64,000 bases of DNA from Sinonovacula constricta (Eukaryota; Mollusca; Bivalvia; Cardiida; Solecurtidae). Position 1 is the first letter of the stretch. Every line of letters begins with the position of its first letter. Below are positions 51,798 to 63,600 of the stretch, one piece after another. The notes beneath the pieces were generated by a model, which was given only the letters and a program-made list of their open reading frames with translations, was not told the DNA's origin and made no database searches. Made by a program: the position numbers and the translations under genes. Location: contig CM017558.1 of NCBI GenBank assembly GCA_007844125.1, positions 46,820,164 to 46,884,163 of the forward strand, given 5' to 3'.

Positions 51798-51988
51798 GGT
51801 GTCTATAAATCAGCGACCAAGTTTTATATCCATGGTGTCTACAAATCCAGCGACGAAGTTTTATATCCTTGGTGTCTATTAGTCCATCGACCAAGTTTTA
51901 TATCAATGATGTCTATTAATCCATCTACCAAGTTTTATATCCATGGTGTCTAGGTAGTCTATAAATCCAGCGACCAAGTCTTATGTCA
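51798..51988. repeat. 37-bp minisatellite, 5 copies
   Basis: Five copies of a 36-37-bp unit containing GGTGTCTATAAATCCAGCGA and CCAAGTTTTATATCCAT. An extra GGTAGTCTA precedes the last copy. The apparent repeats in the frame 51738-51953 are this array. Confidence 0.95.
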
Positions 51989-53090
51989 GTTCATATGAGC
52001 CGAGTTTAAGTACGTGCATTTTTTATCCCACCAATTATCCTGAGTCAATTGAAAGCGGTGTTTCCTTAATAACCGACAAAAATGTTTCATCAAGTCAGAT
52101 GAACCTGATATAAGACCAACCATTCTTGCAATGACCAGCCGAGTTAAAACGAGAATATTGTGCTACATCCAACTTAAGACTTTGACATGTTCTATCCAGG
52201 AATTAAACTCACAACTGAAAAAAGGCGAAAGGAGACACCATGTACCTAAAGTATGAAAGGTATTAAGATATTTTGCTAATATATATTTTGAAAACTATGA
52301 TGATTTGGATAAAATTATATTTAATCAACTGTTTCAAGAGGACTCTTTCTCTCACCGTTGTTCACCATTGAGGCTGATATTTTGCATATTTAAACTATTG
52401 TTTAATTACTTTTAAATCCATTTCAAAGATTAATTGATAAAACTTTAATGAGTTCATAATCTCTACGCATTTGGCACACGATTGATATGTACTGTCTTAA
52501 ACTCTTTAAGTCAAAATTTTAATAGCAATATTATCATATGAGCTTATTTTTATTCATAAGAATGTATTCAATAAGCGTATAATTATTGTTATAGGTGCTG
52601 AGGAGCTAGAATATTATAGACAGGTTTATGTTTAACTCTCAAAAAAGAGTCGAAAATCTGAACCCATTACATTTGACGCATGTTACCACTGCTGGATACA
52701 AGAGATGCCAGTCTCATAACGAAAACAATTAATCACATTTCACCACAAAATCCACGATGTGGGTGCTTAATAAAATTGCCCAATAAATACGGTTTACTGA
52801 GTACCAGCATTATTATCAGAAGATGAAATATCATGAAATACCCCCAACTGTATCTGGAGCTTTATATAAAGAGAAAGACTGCCTTCATAAACATACAGGA
52901 CACAGGAGAAATAATGACAAAGAAATTAGAGGTGATAGAAAAGCACATGACAAAATAGTGGTACATGGAAATAGATATTCCAGATGTTGGTTTGAAAGAA
53001 TTGCCGAATTGCCGTCATGGTCACTTAAGATCTCAAATTAGTACGACCTTTTCTTATTTACCTATTCATAATCACAACACTGTTACTTGT
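51989..53090. other. AT-rich stretch, nothing recognised
   Basis: The frame 52823-53041 (72 codons) is featureless. No repeats recognised. Confidence 0.4.
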
Positions 53091-53139
53091 GCAGTGTGGC
53101 GGTCGTGAAAAATCTTCCCGTGCATGTGAGATCTATGTT
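53091..53139 (+). repeat. Short dispersed repeat, copy 2
   Basis: CAGTGTGGCGGTCGTGAAAA, TTCCCGTGCATG and ATCTATGTT align with 41594-41641. Confidence 0.6.
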
Positions 53140-53349
53140 GTCATCTAATTCATCCTATCAGGATTGTTTAATATCTGCAGAAATGTTAATAGGGCCTTTT
53201 CTTATTTACCTATTTTTAATAAGAGGACACCAATGCAAATCATATACTATGTGGGTTTTTAATTGTGCGGAATTTACCTTTTTAGTAAGGTTGCATTTAA
53301 AAATATGTGGAATGTTACAATTATCTATATCAAATTGAAAACATTGAAC

Positions 53350-53403
53350 TCCATGGTCATGTCTGCTGTTAAATAAACTATGTGATTAATGCACTTAGTC
53401 ATC
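53350..53403 (+). repeat. F2 dispersed repeat, weak fragment
   Basis: GGTCATGTCTGCTGTTAAAT followed by TATGTGATTAATG parallels the F2 centre. Short and diverged. Confidence 0.4.
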
Positions 53404-53511
53404 GCGTTATATACCAACAATCCCAAATCAACTATTATAATTATATAGAAATACGTAAATAAATACACATTTTAATCAGGTATCAAACAGATTTCTAGAA
53501 TAACGTTTGTC

Positions 53512-53560
53512 AATGCCAAATGACCGTTCCAGGGCGGTAGCTGTTGGATTTCCATTTATT
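53512..53560 (+). repeat. F1 dispersed repeat, 5' half of a split copy
   Basis: TGACCGTTCCAGGGCGGTAG (53521-53540) is the F1 core. The copy stops where the terminal-repeat element begins at 53561. Its likely continuation lies at 56374-56456. Confidence 0.65.
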
Positions 53561-56341
53561 TCAGCTCACCTGAGCTAATGTTCAGGCTGAGCTATTGTGA
53601 TCACCAAAAGTCAGGCGTCTGCCGTCAGGATTCCGTCCTCCGACGTTACGCGTCTGTCATCATTCTTGAAATGACATCTCCTAATGACATCTGCTGGCCA
53701 AAATTTAACCACCCACCCTGAAAAACTTCAGCACGCAATGGGAACGTAATTTTATTCACAGCACGTTGAAAAATTACTTCTCTATAGAAATGCATGTATA
53801 GTAAAAATAAACAACGAAAGGTCGGAGAAAGAGGGAGAAATTGAAAGCAACATATTCAAAGATATTTTATTTCTTCACCGATATATTAAAACAACAAGAA
53901 GTATATAAAATACCGGAACTATATCTAATTTTGTCATATATTTGAAAAGACTGGCACGATAAACACAGTTTATATGAAACACACTAAGACATGTATTTAT
54001 ATATACAAGTAAGTGATAACATTTACGTAAAAGTATATGTTTTGAAATTGCGCTGACATTACAGTAACGGTTCGTGCATTGTAGTCCTGATTTCAGCTGC
54101 AAACTTGCATTTAACTGTAGAGTTAAATGTGTATATTGAAACCATTGTTCAAGATAAGGCACTTTATTTTATTGCGTTATTTTTAAATGAGGACTTTACT
54201 TTCTACAAATGTGCAGGAGTTACTTAGGCAGGATGACCGAAACAAGTACCCAAACATCCGAAGTATTCATACTATTACCTTCGAAGTCGTTTCTTGTACG
54301 TAAAGGGCCTAGAATGATCCCAATAAGAATTTTGGTCCGTCAGAAAGGACAACAACCAGGAGTGTGGCCATTTTCTATTTAAAGTTATTTTGGCAAAATC
54401 AAAAACATTTATGTCGGAAACTACAAGAGCTAGCACCTTTAAAATATTTTGCAATACTCATAGTACTTTTTTATAATTTCTTATAAATGCTACTTGGTAA
54501 ACATATTCCTTCAGTTGTTCTGTATCAAGATTGTTTAGAGAATTTCGATCAGTCCTAGTGGCTGCCAGGGGCGTGGTCATTTTCCTAAAATGACTATACA
54601 AGAAAATCCTCTTTTTCAGGAAAGTAAAATAGACAGGTACTATTATATTAATAATAAGTCATTAATATTAAGAATTACCAGAGATATTTAAATCTAAACT
54701 ACCTCTAGACAAAGGCATATATGGTAAATGGGTAAATGGTTAAGTGACAACAACACAGATAGGAGACATAAGACACAAAAAGAAAAAAAGCAACAGTTAC
54801 CGCCTTGGAACCAAAAGGACTGGAGTGATTAAATCTGGTTTGTGAAGTGCTCCAACCCCGCACTTCCTAAAGGGGTTTCTCCTAGACAAACAGTATAAAT
54901 AAAAATATAGAATATATCCCATCAAGTGAGAAACAAAAGACAAGAACCTGCATCGGGAGTTAAACTGATAAAAGAATATTATACATAACCAAATCTCTTA
55001 TTATAATATATATATATATCAACATCTATACAATTTGTTCAGAAGATAAAAACCTAAACTATAAACGAAAGAGTAGTTTGAAATATAAACAGTATTGTGG
55101 TGATGTATAATAATAAGAACGATTTATTCAAGTCATACCATAAATGCAAAGACGTCAGAATTAAGATGTGAACTTTAATAGAACACGAAGGAAACCATCG
55201 AATTTTAGAATAGGTAAATAAGAAAAGGTCTTTTAAAATAACCACAGATATTTAAATCTAAACTACCAAAGCAAACAGGGTAAATGTAAATGTGACAAAA
55301 ACACAGAGGCGAGACATAACACACAAAAAGAAAAAACAGCAGTTACCACCTTGGTACGATCAGTCAGCAAAAGGACCGACTGGAGTTCTTCAACCTGGTT
55401 TGTGGAGCGCTCCAAACTATCATTTCTTGAAGGTTTTTCTATCAAACAAACAGTGTAAATATATCCCGTCAAAGTGGGACAACTAACAGTAAGCACCTGC
55501 ATCGGGAGTTAAAATTGATAAAATGAACTAATATATGGACAAAATAACAAGTAATAAAATAAACTATCAACATATGTACAATATGTACAGTAGATAAATA
55601 TCCTCGGCAACCTCAAAGTTCCAAATGAGTGAGTAGTTTAAAAAAACAGCCCAAGCGATGACGTAAAATAAGAACAATTAAATAATGTTATCCAGTGCCA
55701 TAATGTCATATGCCAAAAGTATCAAAAGTGAATCTTAAAAAACAAACAGCACGAAAGAAATCATCGAATTGTAGAAAACAACCCAAATCAACAAAACAAA
55801 ATGTAGTAATGTGAAGAGCTCAATGGTAACGATTTCTAAACGTTTTGTTATATTAAGCCCAGAACTTATTTGCGTATTATATAATAAAAACAAACAGAAT
55901 CCCGACGATACCTACTATGCAAACTCACGTAAAAGGCATGAGGCCTTGATATTTGGTTTACAAGTTTCTTGGGTGGCCCACTATAAAGATTGTTCTCATA
56001 ATTTATATCGGTGAAAACAACATGGCTGCAAGCGGTGTGGCCATTTTCCATATATGGCCTGTGCTATAATCTTTAAAAATCTTCTTTTTCGGAACCATAT
56101 TACCCTATATTTTGTTATTTTATATACATGTTTCTTGGGTGACTATCAACAGTATTCAAAGAATTTTAATTTGACAGAAACATGGCCACTAGGGCCGTAG
56201 CCATTTGCCATATATGATTATGCAGTACAATATTTAAATCGATTAACCAAATGTTGCAGGTGTACAGTAACAATTATTCTACTATTTATAATGTCTACAT
56301 TTTTCAGGTGGGCGATATAGGGCCAGCATGAACCACTTGTT
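53561..56341 (+). mobile_element. Molluscan terminal-repeat element with nested insert, about 2.8 kb
   Basis: The left end, CAGCTCACCTGAGCTAATG then TGAGCTATTGTGATCACC with GTC-rich runs, and the right end TTCAGGTGGGCGATATAGGG (56303-56322) match a very common bivalve and gastropod repeat as I remember it. CACCTGAG-type motifs face each other at the two ends. Internal modules share phrases such as GTGTGGCCATTTTC and AAATCTTC (about 54310-54420, 54540-54625, 55930-56095, 56120-56240). Two further segments look inserted: 53740-54170, not recognised, and 54677-55785, the tandem duplication. No transposase frame survives. Exact termini and target-site duplication are not resolved. Confidence 0.7.
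54677..55785 (-). repeat. 564-bp tandem duplication with two inverted F1 copies
   Basis: Unit 1 (54677-55240) and unit 2 (55241-about 55785) align end to end. Both start ACCA/ACCACAGATATTTAAATCT, then the inverted F1 core (CAACAGTTACCGCCTTGGAA and CAGCAGTTACCACCTTGGTA), then CCTGCATCGGGAGTTAAA, and end near ACCATCGAATTTTAGAA and ATCATCGAATTGTAGAA. The copies have diverged noticeably, so the duplication is not recent. The same left block and F1 core occur once at 27174-27338, so the unit probably derives from a longer F1-type element. Confidence 0.85.
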
Positions 56342-56373
56342 CTGAAATATCGCGTCTCAGCTCTTTGCCACTA

Positions 56374-56456
56374 TTAACTTTGCATGGCATGTGAATACGT
56401 TGTTGTTGTTTGTTGTTTGTCATATTTGTCTTGTACGTTGCAATACATATAAAAAT
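56374..56456 (+). repeat. F1 dispersed repeat, 3' half of the split copy
   Basis: TTTGCATGGCATGTGAATAC, TTTGTCTTGTACGTTGCAAT and ACATATAAAAATG parallel the F1 tails at 48879-49120 and 41037-41125. It lies just beyond the right end of the terminal-repeat element, as expected if that element inserted into an F1 copy. Confidence 0.55.
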
Positions 56457-57673
56457 GATCTTGACAGATGGTCATTGATCTTGACATTTTGGTTTTAAAG
56501 TGCGTTTTATATTTACTTTTGTAATTAGTTAAATTATATATTTCAGCTCGAAACGTATTAATATCAAAACACGGCCAATCAATTACGATATGTTTGCAAA
56601 ACATTCCATACCAACATTGCAATATATTATCTTGTCATCGCATTCTGTTTTTATTTTTGAATTAATTGAAATCCCATTTACATCCTTCAAATAGTCATCA
56701 TAGATAATCACATGAACCATATAAAATGAAATGGGCGAGGAGGATCATGTTATTAACTTTACAAGTCAGCGCGCTTACAAAGCTACTCTATGAATCTTTA
56801 TAGAGATATGTCTAAACAAATGTGCTGTATGTGAAATGATAAGAACCACTTAAACTGATATTCATTTTACTTTTTAACAAATAAATCATAAAATAACTGG
56901 TGCTTTGTTTGTTGACGTATATATACAGATAGTATACTCTTACGTGCCAATTCTATATTTATCTACATACTTTCTTTAAAAAAGGAGCATTTATTCAAAA
57001 ATACACAGATCGTCTAAATAGCCTGTGTATAAACAATGCCTGCTCTTCAATCGTCGCCATGCTGACAGTTATTGCGACTGTACGATGAATATCGAAGGAA
57101 ACCAGACAGATAACCATTGTTGCTATTCTTTAAGTATTCAGGGTGTTTGCATTAGCACCACAATAAAGTGACAGTGAGCACCCATCGTTGGGAACAATGA
57201 GGTGGTTAATCTGATAATTAATGGAAGTGTCGGAGATTTATTTGCAAATGAAGTCATGTGTGGTTGTTTTGTAACATATTTATCCAGATTATTCACACAT
57301 CGCTTTTAATGTTATCACATTATTAATACTCCTTTGTAATGTTTCAATCTAACAATGTTATCAAATGCAAGATTCAGCAACACGGCTTCTTTCTTCTTAG
57401 ACGTAAGTGCAATAATATCTCCGCGGAAAAAAAAAACAACACTATGACAGCGGTACCAAGCAATAAAAACAAAATTATATGGCACAGAAGAATGGCAAAA
57501 CAATGCAGTACGGGTATGTTAGCCAAAATTTAAGGCAAACCTCAAATGCATTAATTCACAAAAGTTATTTCTATTTTTTATGCTTTGCGTCCTGTATTTT
57601 GACCTCTGTTCAGAAAGTCCAGAATGTGATCATAATGTGCATATGATACATAAAATTGTATGTTATTTAATAT
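56457..57673. other. AT-rich stretch, nothing recognised
   Basis: Short overlapping frames near 57315-57533 only. Confidence 0.4.
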
Positions 57674-57797
57674 AATAACAATGCTAAGCTCATTATATTT
57701 TTTGTTCAGCTCATTATATTTTTTGCTTAATTCTACTGAAAAGAAAATAACAATGCTAAGCTCATTATAATTTTTGCTTAATTCTACTGAAATGAAA
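57674..57797. repeat. 72-bp tandem duplication
   Basis: AATAACAATGCTAAGCTCAT at 57674 recurs at 57746, and both copies continue to TTGCTTAATTCTACTGAAA. The first copy has an extra 22-bp internal duplication (AGCTCATTATATTTTTTG). The repeated Lys/Asn/Glu/Leu stretch in the minus frame 57578-57832 comes from this. Confidence 0.9.
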
Positions 57798-60177
57798 ATT
57801 AAGAAATACATATTACTTATGTAATAAACCAACCCAACTCAGTTTACACAGAATGCAAAATGAAAATGTTGTTTCTCATGCTTAATACTTTTTCAACACT
57901 ATATAGATGGTGCTTTTTTATAATAGTACTGAAGTTATCATTTAATTGACTCATGCTGGCTTCACTAAGATATACTGTGATATTTAATGAAATTATCTTC
58001 CCTCATTTGGAGCTTCGCCAAGCATATTTATGTGTAAAAATGACCAATGATCAAATAAACATAAACTACATAAGCATAAACTACTTACAGTACACTAAAG
58101 TGGTATTTGTTTTGTCCGGTAAACAACATCACTTCGTCACAGACGAATTGAGTAGTGGAATGGGCGGCATGACGACTTGATGACTGCCGGCGAACCGTTG
58201 GCACCGCCTTCGATAGTCGGCATACACTTGGAGTGCAGAACCATCTGAAATAAGTCACATGAATCGCAGTTTCTTCAAAGTGGTATCCAAAAGTTTGCTT
58301 ATATCAATACAATGCCACACTTTATTACCCCTGTTTGGGGGTTTATGTGCATAATGTCTGCATAAGCTCATTGTTTAGTCTAAGAAAATACGATTTTAAG
58401 ACTACTTCAATTGAAAGTCAGGAAGAAAAACGTGAAAAATCAGTGTTCATGTTCACATTTTTACAAATCTATAAATAAGCACAATGTGGATTATTGCTTC
58501 AATAGGTATCGATGTCAGACTTCAGCTGTATAAGCAAGCGTACTTAGAGAAGATAAAGTTTAACTATAAGTGCTGATATCGTATAAGGACTGTTAGTGTT
58601 GGCTCACATTTTGTTTTCTATGATTTACTTACATAGATAAAAACACACGACATAAAAATCAGTAAAATTCCTTAATGAAGCAATATCAAGTTACTAACTG
58701 TAAGTTATGAAGAATGTAACATATAGTAGAAGATGTCGAAATGATTACCATTGTTGCCACGAACTGACAGTTTAAATACCTCATCACAGGTTGGCCTGTT
58801 TTATAGCCAATTTAACTTGCATATCATAAGCATCATTGATGTAAAATGCCTGATAAATAAGAAGATATGCATACTGATAACCAGTCAAGAGTCGGCAAAC
58901 TCCAGCAAGATGTACATTCAACCTCTTCCACTGTTGCCTGTATGGATCCTGATAATTACAGCACCTTCCTGCTGACATATGATTTTAAAAAGTGTAACTC
59001 AGTTGCTGCCTGGTGCGTGCCGAAACTAAAATTACATAACGAACGTATCACCATGGCGCGATTTATTTTAACACAGTGTAATTTGTTTTGCTTGAAATAT
59101 AACACAACCAGCGGAAACCATAAATACATGGTTTATTGTGATTTTATTTCATGTTATCATTAGAGAATCAGATTATACTGAATACTTTAATATTCTACAC
59201 GAATTTAAAACAGACTTGTAAACAAATTACAAGTTCTTGGGTTGATAAACGTATAATGGTGCTTAAAAAGTTCTTAAAACTACTCTTAACATTTCAATGT
59301 TTTTATAATTTTACATATATATGCACATAAATTAACTGTCACTCAAACGTTACAAGAAAAGAAAATGAAAATTAGTCTACTTTCATGATGGCATGGCATC
59401 TTTTCCATGGAATGGCTTCCTTGATGTCACTCACAGATGACTCGCTAACGTGAAACACAAATAAAAAATATTCAAAAGTTCAATGTATCATGGTGCAGTC
59501 AAGGAATGTTAGTCTCTTTACACAAAGCAATTTATCAGGCAGGTTTTTCACAGAACACATGATGTGGGTTGTCAAAAAGGTGTCTCATGACTATGGTTTA
59601 CTTATTACCAGCACCAGTGGTACTTTGGAAATTAACTTTAAGTTTGTGCTATCTTACACTGATTATATCCGGGTTTAAAGTTAAGATGCCTACTATTTAA
59701 ATCCCGAAGACCCTAGGTAAATAAGTTAATTAATTAACCTTCATTGCAGCTTTGGCCACATTTCTATAATTATGTTATTTATTAAAATTTTCTTTAGAAA
59801 TTAATATGAACGTACCAGATTTTGATCTGTGTTTGATTGTAATCAAATAAATATTAAAATATACATTTTTTAACATAATAAAACAAAAACATTGTGTTTT
59901 ACGAACGATCTGTTTACGAAAGTAAGAAAATATATGTCATACAAAAAATTGCAATTGCTTATCATGCCAGCGTTTTGTTATACTTATTATCACCTACAAA
60001 TGTCCATTATGCATCATAAATAATGACACACACCATATTAAACGCCTAGAATCCGACATGATCATGCTGTATCTTCATATAAATCAATGATCGTATCTCT
60101 ACAACGATCTAGAGATAAAACTGGATATATGTGTTTTAAGTAAATGATAATAAGCAAGGACACTAAAAGTTATTCTC
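57798..60177. other. AT-rich stretch, nothing recognised
   Basis: A slightly GC-richer patch lies at 58140-58240. Short frames at 57953-58180, 58751-59163 (overlapping) and 59490-59678 resemble no known protein. Confidence 0.35.
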
Positions 60178-60311
60178 AAATCCCTGCCACGTAGGTTCGA
60201 CGCCACGTTGGGACGAAAAAGAATTATTTGAGGATCCATACCTTTCCCAGATTCATTTAGAATCTTCCACTTTAATGGTGGCTAATGTTAGTTTTGTGTT
60301 GGTACGATGTA
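60178..60311 (+). mobile_element. Decayed tRNA-derived SINE, Meta-like
   Basis: A B-box-like AGGTTCGACGCC lies at 60193-60204. Then come GGGACGAAAAAGAATT, TTTGAGGATCCATACC, GAATCTTCCACTTTAATGG and TTTTGTGTTGGTACGATGT, in the order of the SINE at 21007-21228. Diverged but recognisable. Confidence 0.6.
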
Positions 60312-61169
60312 TACATAGAAGTAAATCATATGGAGTACCATTTTTGTTAAAATATTTTTTCTTTATGATAACCGCGGTGTGCTACTATTATAACTATTGA
60401 TTGCTATCTTACAACCATCGTTGTAATTAATGGTGGTCGTTAAGCAGTATGTTATTGAAAACGTATCTGTTAAATTACACAAATGTATGATTATAACATG
60501 CACTAACTCGTCCTGCTGGAGACTAAATAGTCTACAGCGTTTGGGGATCACGTATTAATAGCAAACATTTGGAATATCATATATTTCTCTTTGATTTATA
60601 ACAAGACCGTTTTAAATGCTCAAGCGATAGACATAATCATATAAAAGACATGTTTATAAATATATAAAACATAAAGTGTTACCATCATACGAATATGTGT
60701 CATCATGTGGACTAATTAAAATGAAATTTGTAAACTGCATTCCTTATTAAACAATCACTTTGACTGAAACAAATCATACGTTTCTATCTAACAAAGTAAT
60801 CAATTACTGAATTCGTCATGGCTTCTTATTTTCCTCCCTTCGACAGCCTTTGAAGTTTTATTTTAGGAAAATAACTTCTTGAGAAATGTTTGTTGTTGTT
60901 TTGTTGTTGTTGTTTTTTGTGAATAGAATTATGATAAAGATTATGCGCATATTGACAACAACTTCCCTGGGCAATTATTCATTTGTTAGTGACGGTCATG
61001 TCTTTCCGTGATATAACAACGGCCATAATGAAGTGATATGCAGGAGGATATATGTTGTTTGTCTAGTTACTGGTTACGCCTTTTGGAATGATTGGTCTAT
61101 ATTTGTCGTGTCTTGGACAGGGCATTAAGGAAACATGTCGGCCAGAAAATAAGGAATGTAATTGGAGTT
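60312..61169. other. AT-rich stretch with a short GTT run
   Basis: A GTT-rich stretch is at about 60890-60920. Nothing else recognised. Confidence 0.45.
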
Positions 61170-61403
61170 TTTTTATTGTTGCTTCTGTTGCTTCTTTTGA
61201 TTTTGCTGTTCTTGCTGTTGTTCTTGTTGCCATTAATGATGTGGTTGCTGTTGTTTGGTTTGTTGTTGTTGTAACTGCCAGTGTTGTTCCTAATGATGAT
61301 AATGTGGTTGCTGTTTTGTGGTTTTTGTTTTTTTTGCTCCTGCTTGTTGTTGTCGTTATTGTTGTTGTTGTTGCTGCTGCTGTTGTACATATTGCTGCTT
61401 GAT
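61170..61403. repeat. Degenerate GTT/GCT trinucleotide tract
   Basis: About 230 bp dominated by GTT, GCT and CTT triplets, ending in a cleaner run at 61350-61388. It keeps frames open on both strands, including the 118-codon minus frame 61063-61419 (Thr/Ala/Asn-rich) and the plus frames 61088-61402 and 61092-61274 (Val/Leu-rich). Several incompatible open frames over one simple repeat indicate an artefact. Confidence 0.85.
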
Positions 61404-62668
61404 CACAAATTAAAGACAATTTAGAGAACTTGCCATTTTTATGCTTTTGAGTTATGTATAAACGTTGATTTCCTTAAAGAAACTGATGTTAGAGATATGC
61501 TGATATGGACAAAGCTCTTTTCCCTTATGTGTTTGGGGTGTGCTTGTGCCGCCAAGAACAGGGCTTGAAATCTTTTATTTTTTAAATCTACAATGTTAAT
61601 TCCATTAACGTGTAAACTAGCAAACAGTAATATCATTGTATATCTGCTGCTGTAAGAAGCATCATAAAATGTCGATTGCTGCTGTTCTAACTTTTTTGAG
61701 AATTGTCATGCAGCACCGAACATTAATTTTGGTTGTTGTCAATGTACACGTATCGTTGTTATCTACTTCTGTAATAAAAAATTACAAAACGTGACTGAAT
61801 CACTTGAGAAAATAATCTCCAAAGTTTTTCCATTTAGAATCAATATATGCATAATGATGAACCGTTAACAAAGTTATGTCTAAGGAGAAACAGCGGGAAT
61901 ATATGTATGGTAGATGTAATAAGGTGTGTCGGCCGTATTTCTTCCCAGAATGTAGTTTATATATAAGGCAAAAGACTAACAGAGTAGACACTATTGAGCC
62001 AGTTATTGAGCCACAAGGGCCGGGATAATTATCTCAGTTATGTTCGTTCAGCGATATATAGTAAGTAGTAGAGAAGAGCTACCAACGAATGGCTTTTACT
62101 TTTTAAATTAATCGTCTTTTATTTGTGCTGGTAATATGTTGTCCTTCCTTTGTTCTCTATAACAACAATTAACACATTATTTGTGTCGTATATTTATAGT
62201 TTCGTCTTGGTATATTATGAAGTAAAACTGTTGTTGTTGTTGTTTGAGTAAACACATAGTAATAGTTTTTTATTGGAGTTTGGCGCCAGTTTGATGTCTT
62301 ACTTGTAATTGAATGTAATTAAATTAATATGTCTTTATATAACTATTAATCGGCGCCGTTTAGTGGGATTATTTAGTTGTCGCATAGACAAAAGGAACAG
62401 GAAGTGCCAGGGTATATATAGGTGGACGCAATGACATCAAAATATTTCAAGCTTACAGAATTGTGAAACTCTAATGTATTGATAACTACTCGTACACCTA
62501 CAAAACCTTTATCTCCTGTCTGTTGCGTGGATCTTCATATTCCTCTTTTATATTTAATTGTTTTTATTTATTACAACTGATGGGCTTTACGGTCTCAGTA
62601 TAAATTTGTGTTTTATTTAGGTAATAGACTTTTAATTAGAGTGGTAAATTACAAATAACGATCGGTGT
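61404..62668. other. AT-rich stretch, nothing recognised
   Basis: Only short minus-strand frames and a small GTT run near 62230. Confidence 0.4.
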
Positions 62669-62729
62669 AGATGCACAGTAATCTAATCATGAAGACCGTA
62701 GAACCATGTGAATTACAAATCATCTTAAC
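62669..62729 (+). repeat. Short direct repeat pair, copy 1
   Basis: AGATGCACAGTAATCTAATC and the following CGTAGAACCATGTGAATTA align with 63161-63220 at about three quarters identity by eye. Confidence 0.5.
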
Positions 62730-63160
62730 AAAAATCGTGTATTATAATTGGATAAATAATGCAAAACCAAATTCGTTTTCCATTCAAACACAATTTACAA
62801 ACAGTATCCCGTTATCTGAAATACTGACTAGCCTTTTTTCAAATATAAAAAGAATTCCCCACTGTTCCACAATTTTAACATCGTTTAATAGTTCTTAGCA
62901 GGACTACTTTGTTTTGTTTGTTTTTTAAATTGCATCCATATTTTATATTTACATTTAATATTAAATATTTCACATGTTTTTGTTAAACTCGAGTAAATTG
63001 GCCTTTGTATGCTTATATGCAGACTGAGCTAAGCACAGTAATACTGAGTGATCTTGACTTTGTATTGTGTATTTTAGCCTATCATGTTAGAATACAAAAA
63101 TACAATTTGCTAGATATCTATTAAGAGATATCTCGCTCAGTAATACGTGTTGTTGCGTTT
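62730..63160. other. AT-rich spacer
   Basis: Nothing recognised between the two direct-repeat copies. The plus frame 62671-62898 is featureless. Confidence 0.4.
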
Positions 63161-63220
63161 AGATGCGCAGAAATCCAATTACGAAGGCCGCAGAGTCGCG
63201 TGATTAATTAAAAACATCTG
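63161..63220 (+). repeat. Short direct repeat pair, copy 2
   Basis: AGATGCGCAGAAATCCAATT and CGCAGAGTCGCGTGATTAAT align with 62669-62729, offset about 492 bp. Confidence 0.5.
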
Positions 63221-63428
63221 CACAATTCCTCTCCCTATCCAACCATTTACTACAAACTGGACATTATTGTTTAAATTGGCGTCACTCCTTTATACATTAT
63301 GACCCCATTACTTAGATCCAAGCATTGACGCCATTGTGTTGCTTGTTGTGTGTTATATTACGTATATACGTTTAGAAAATAGCAAGTTTGAAGTTAGAGC
63401 TACTGAAACCTAAACATATTTTAAGCAA

Positions 63429-63600
63429 CACAGTTGGTCCTTTTGTCCGTTCCATTAGAATAAATATAAGTTTTTTTTTCTCTATTTCCGTGCAATGTCT
63501 CGCTTCAGAGATTTCAGACTGGCTTCTGTATACATGCACCTTTGTGTAGTGATCTTTATCATATTTTAAATATATGTTGTAATACTCAAAAGACATTGCC
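63429..63600 (+). repeat. F1 dispersed repeat, diverged copy
   Basis: AGTTGGTCCTTTTGTCCGTT at the left and ATATGTTGTAATACTCAAAA at the right match the F1 order; the middle is T-rich. The minus frame 63372-63602 lies over it and is not a gene. Confidence 0.6.

Noticed and set aside
61063..61419. 118-codon Thr/Ala-rich minus frame and overlapping plus frames
   Set aside because: All lie over a degenerate GTT tract; several incompatible open frames show a low-complexity effect.
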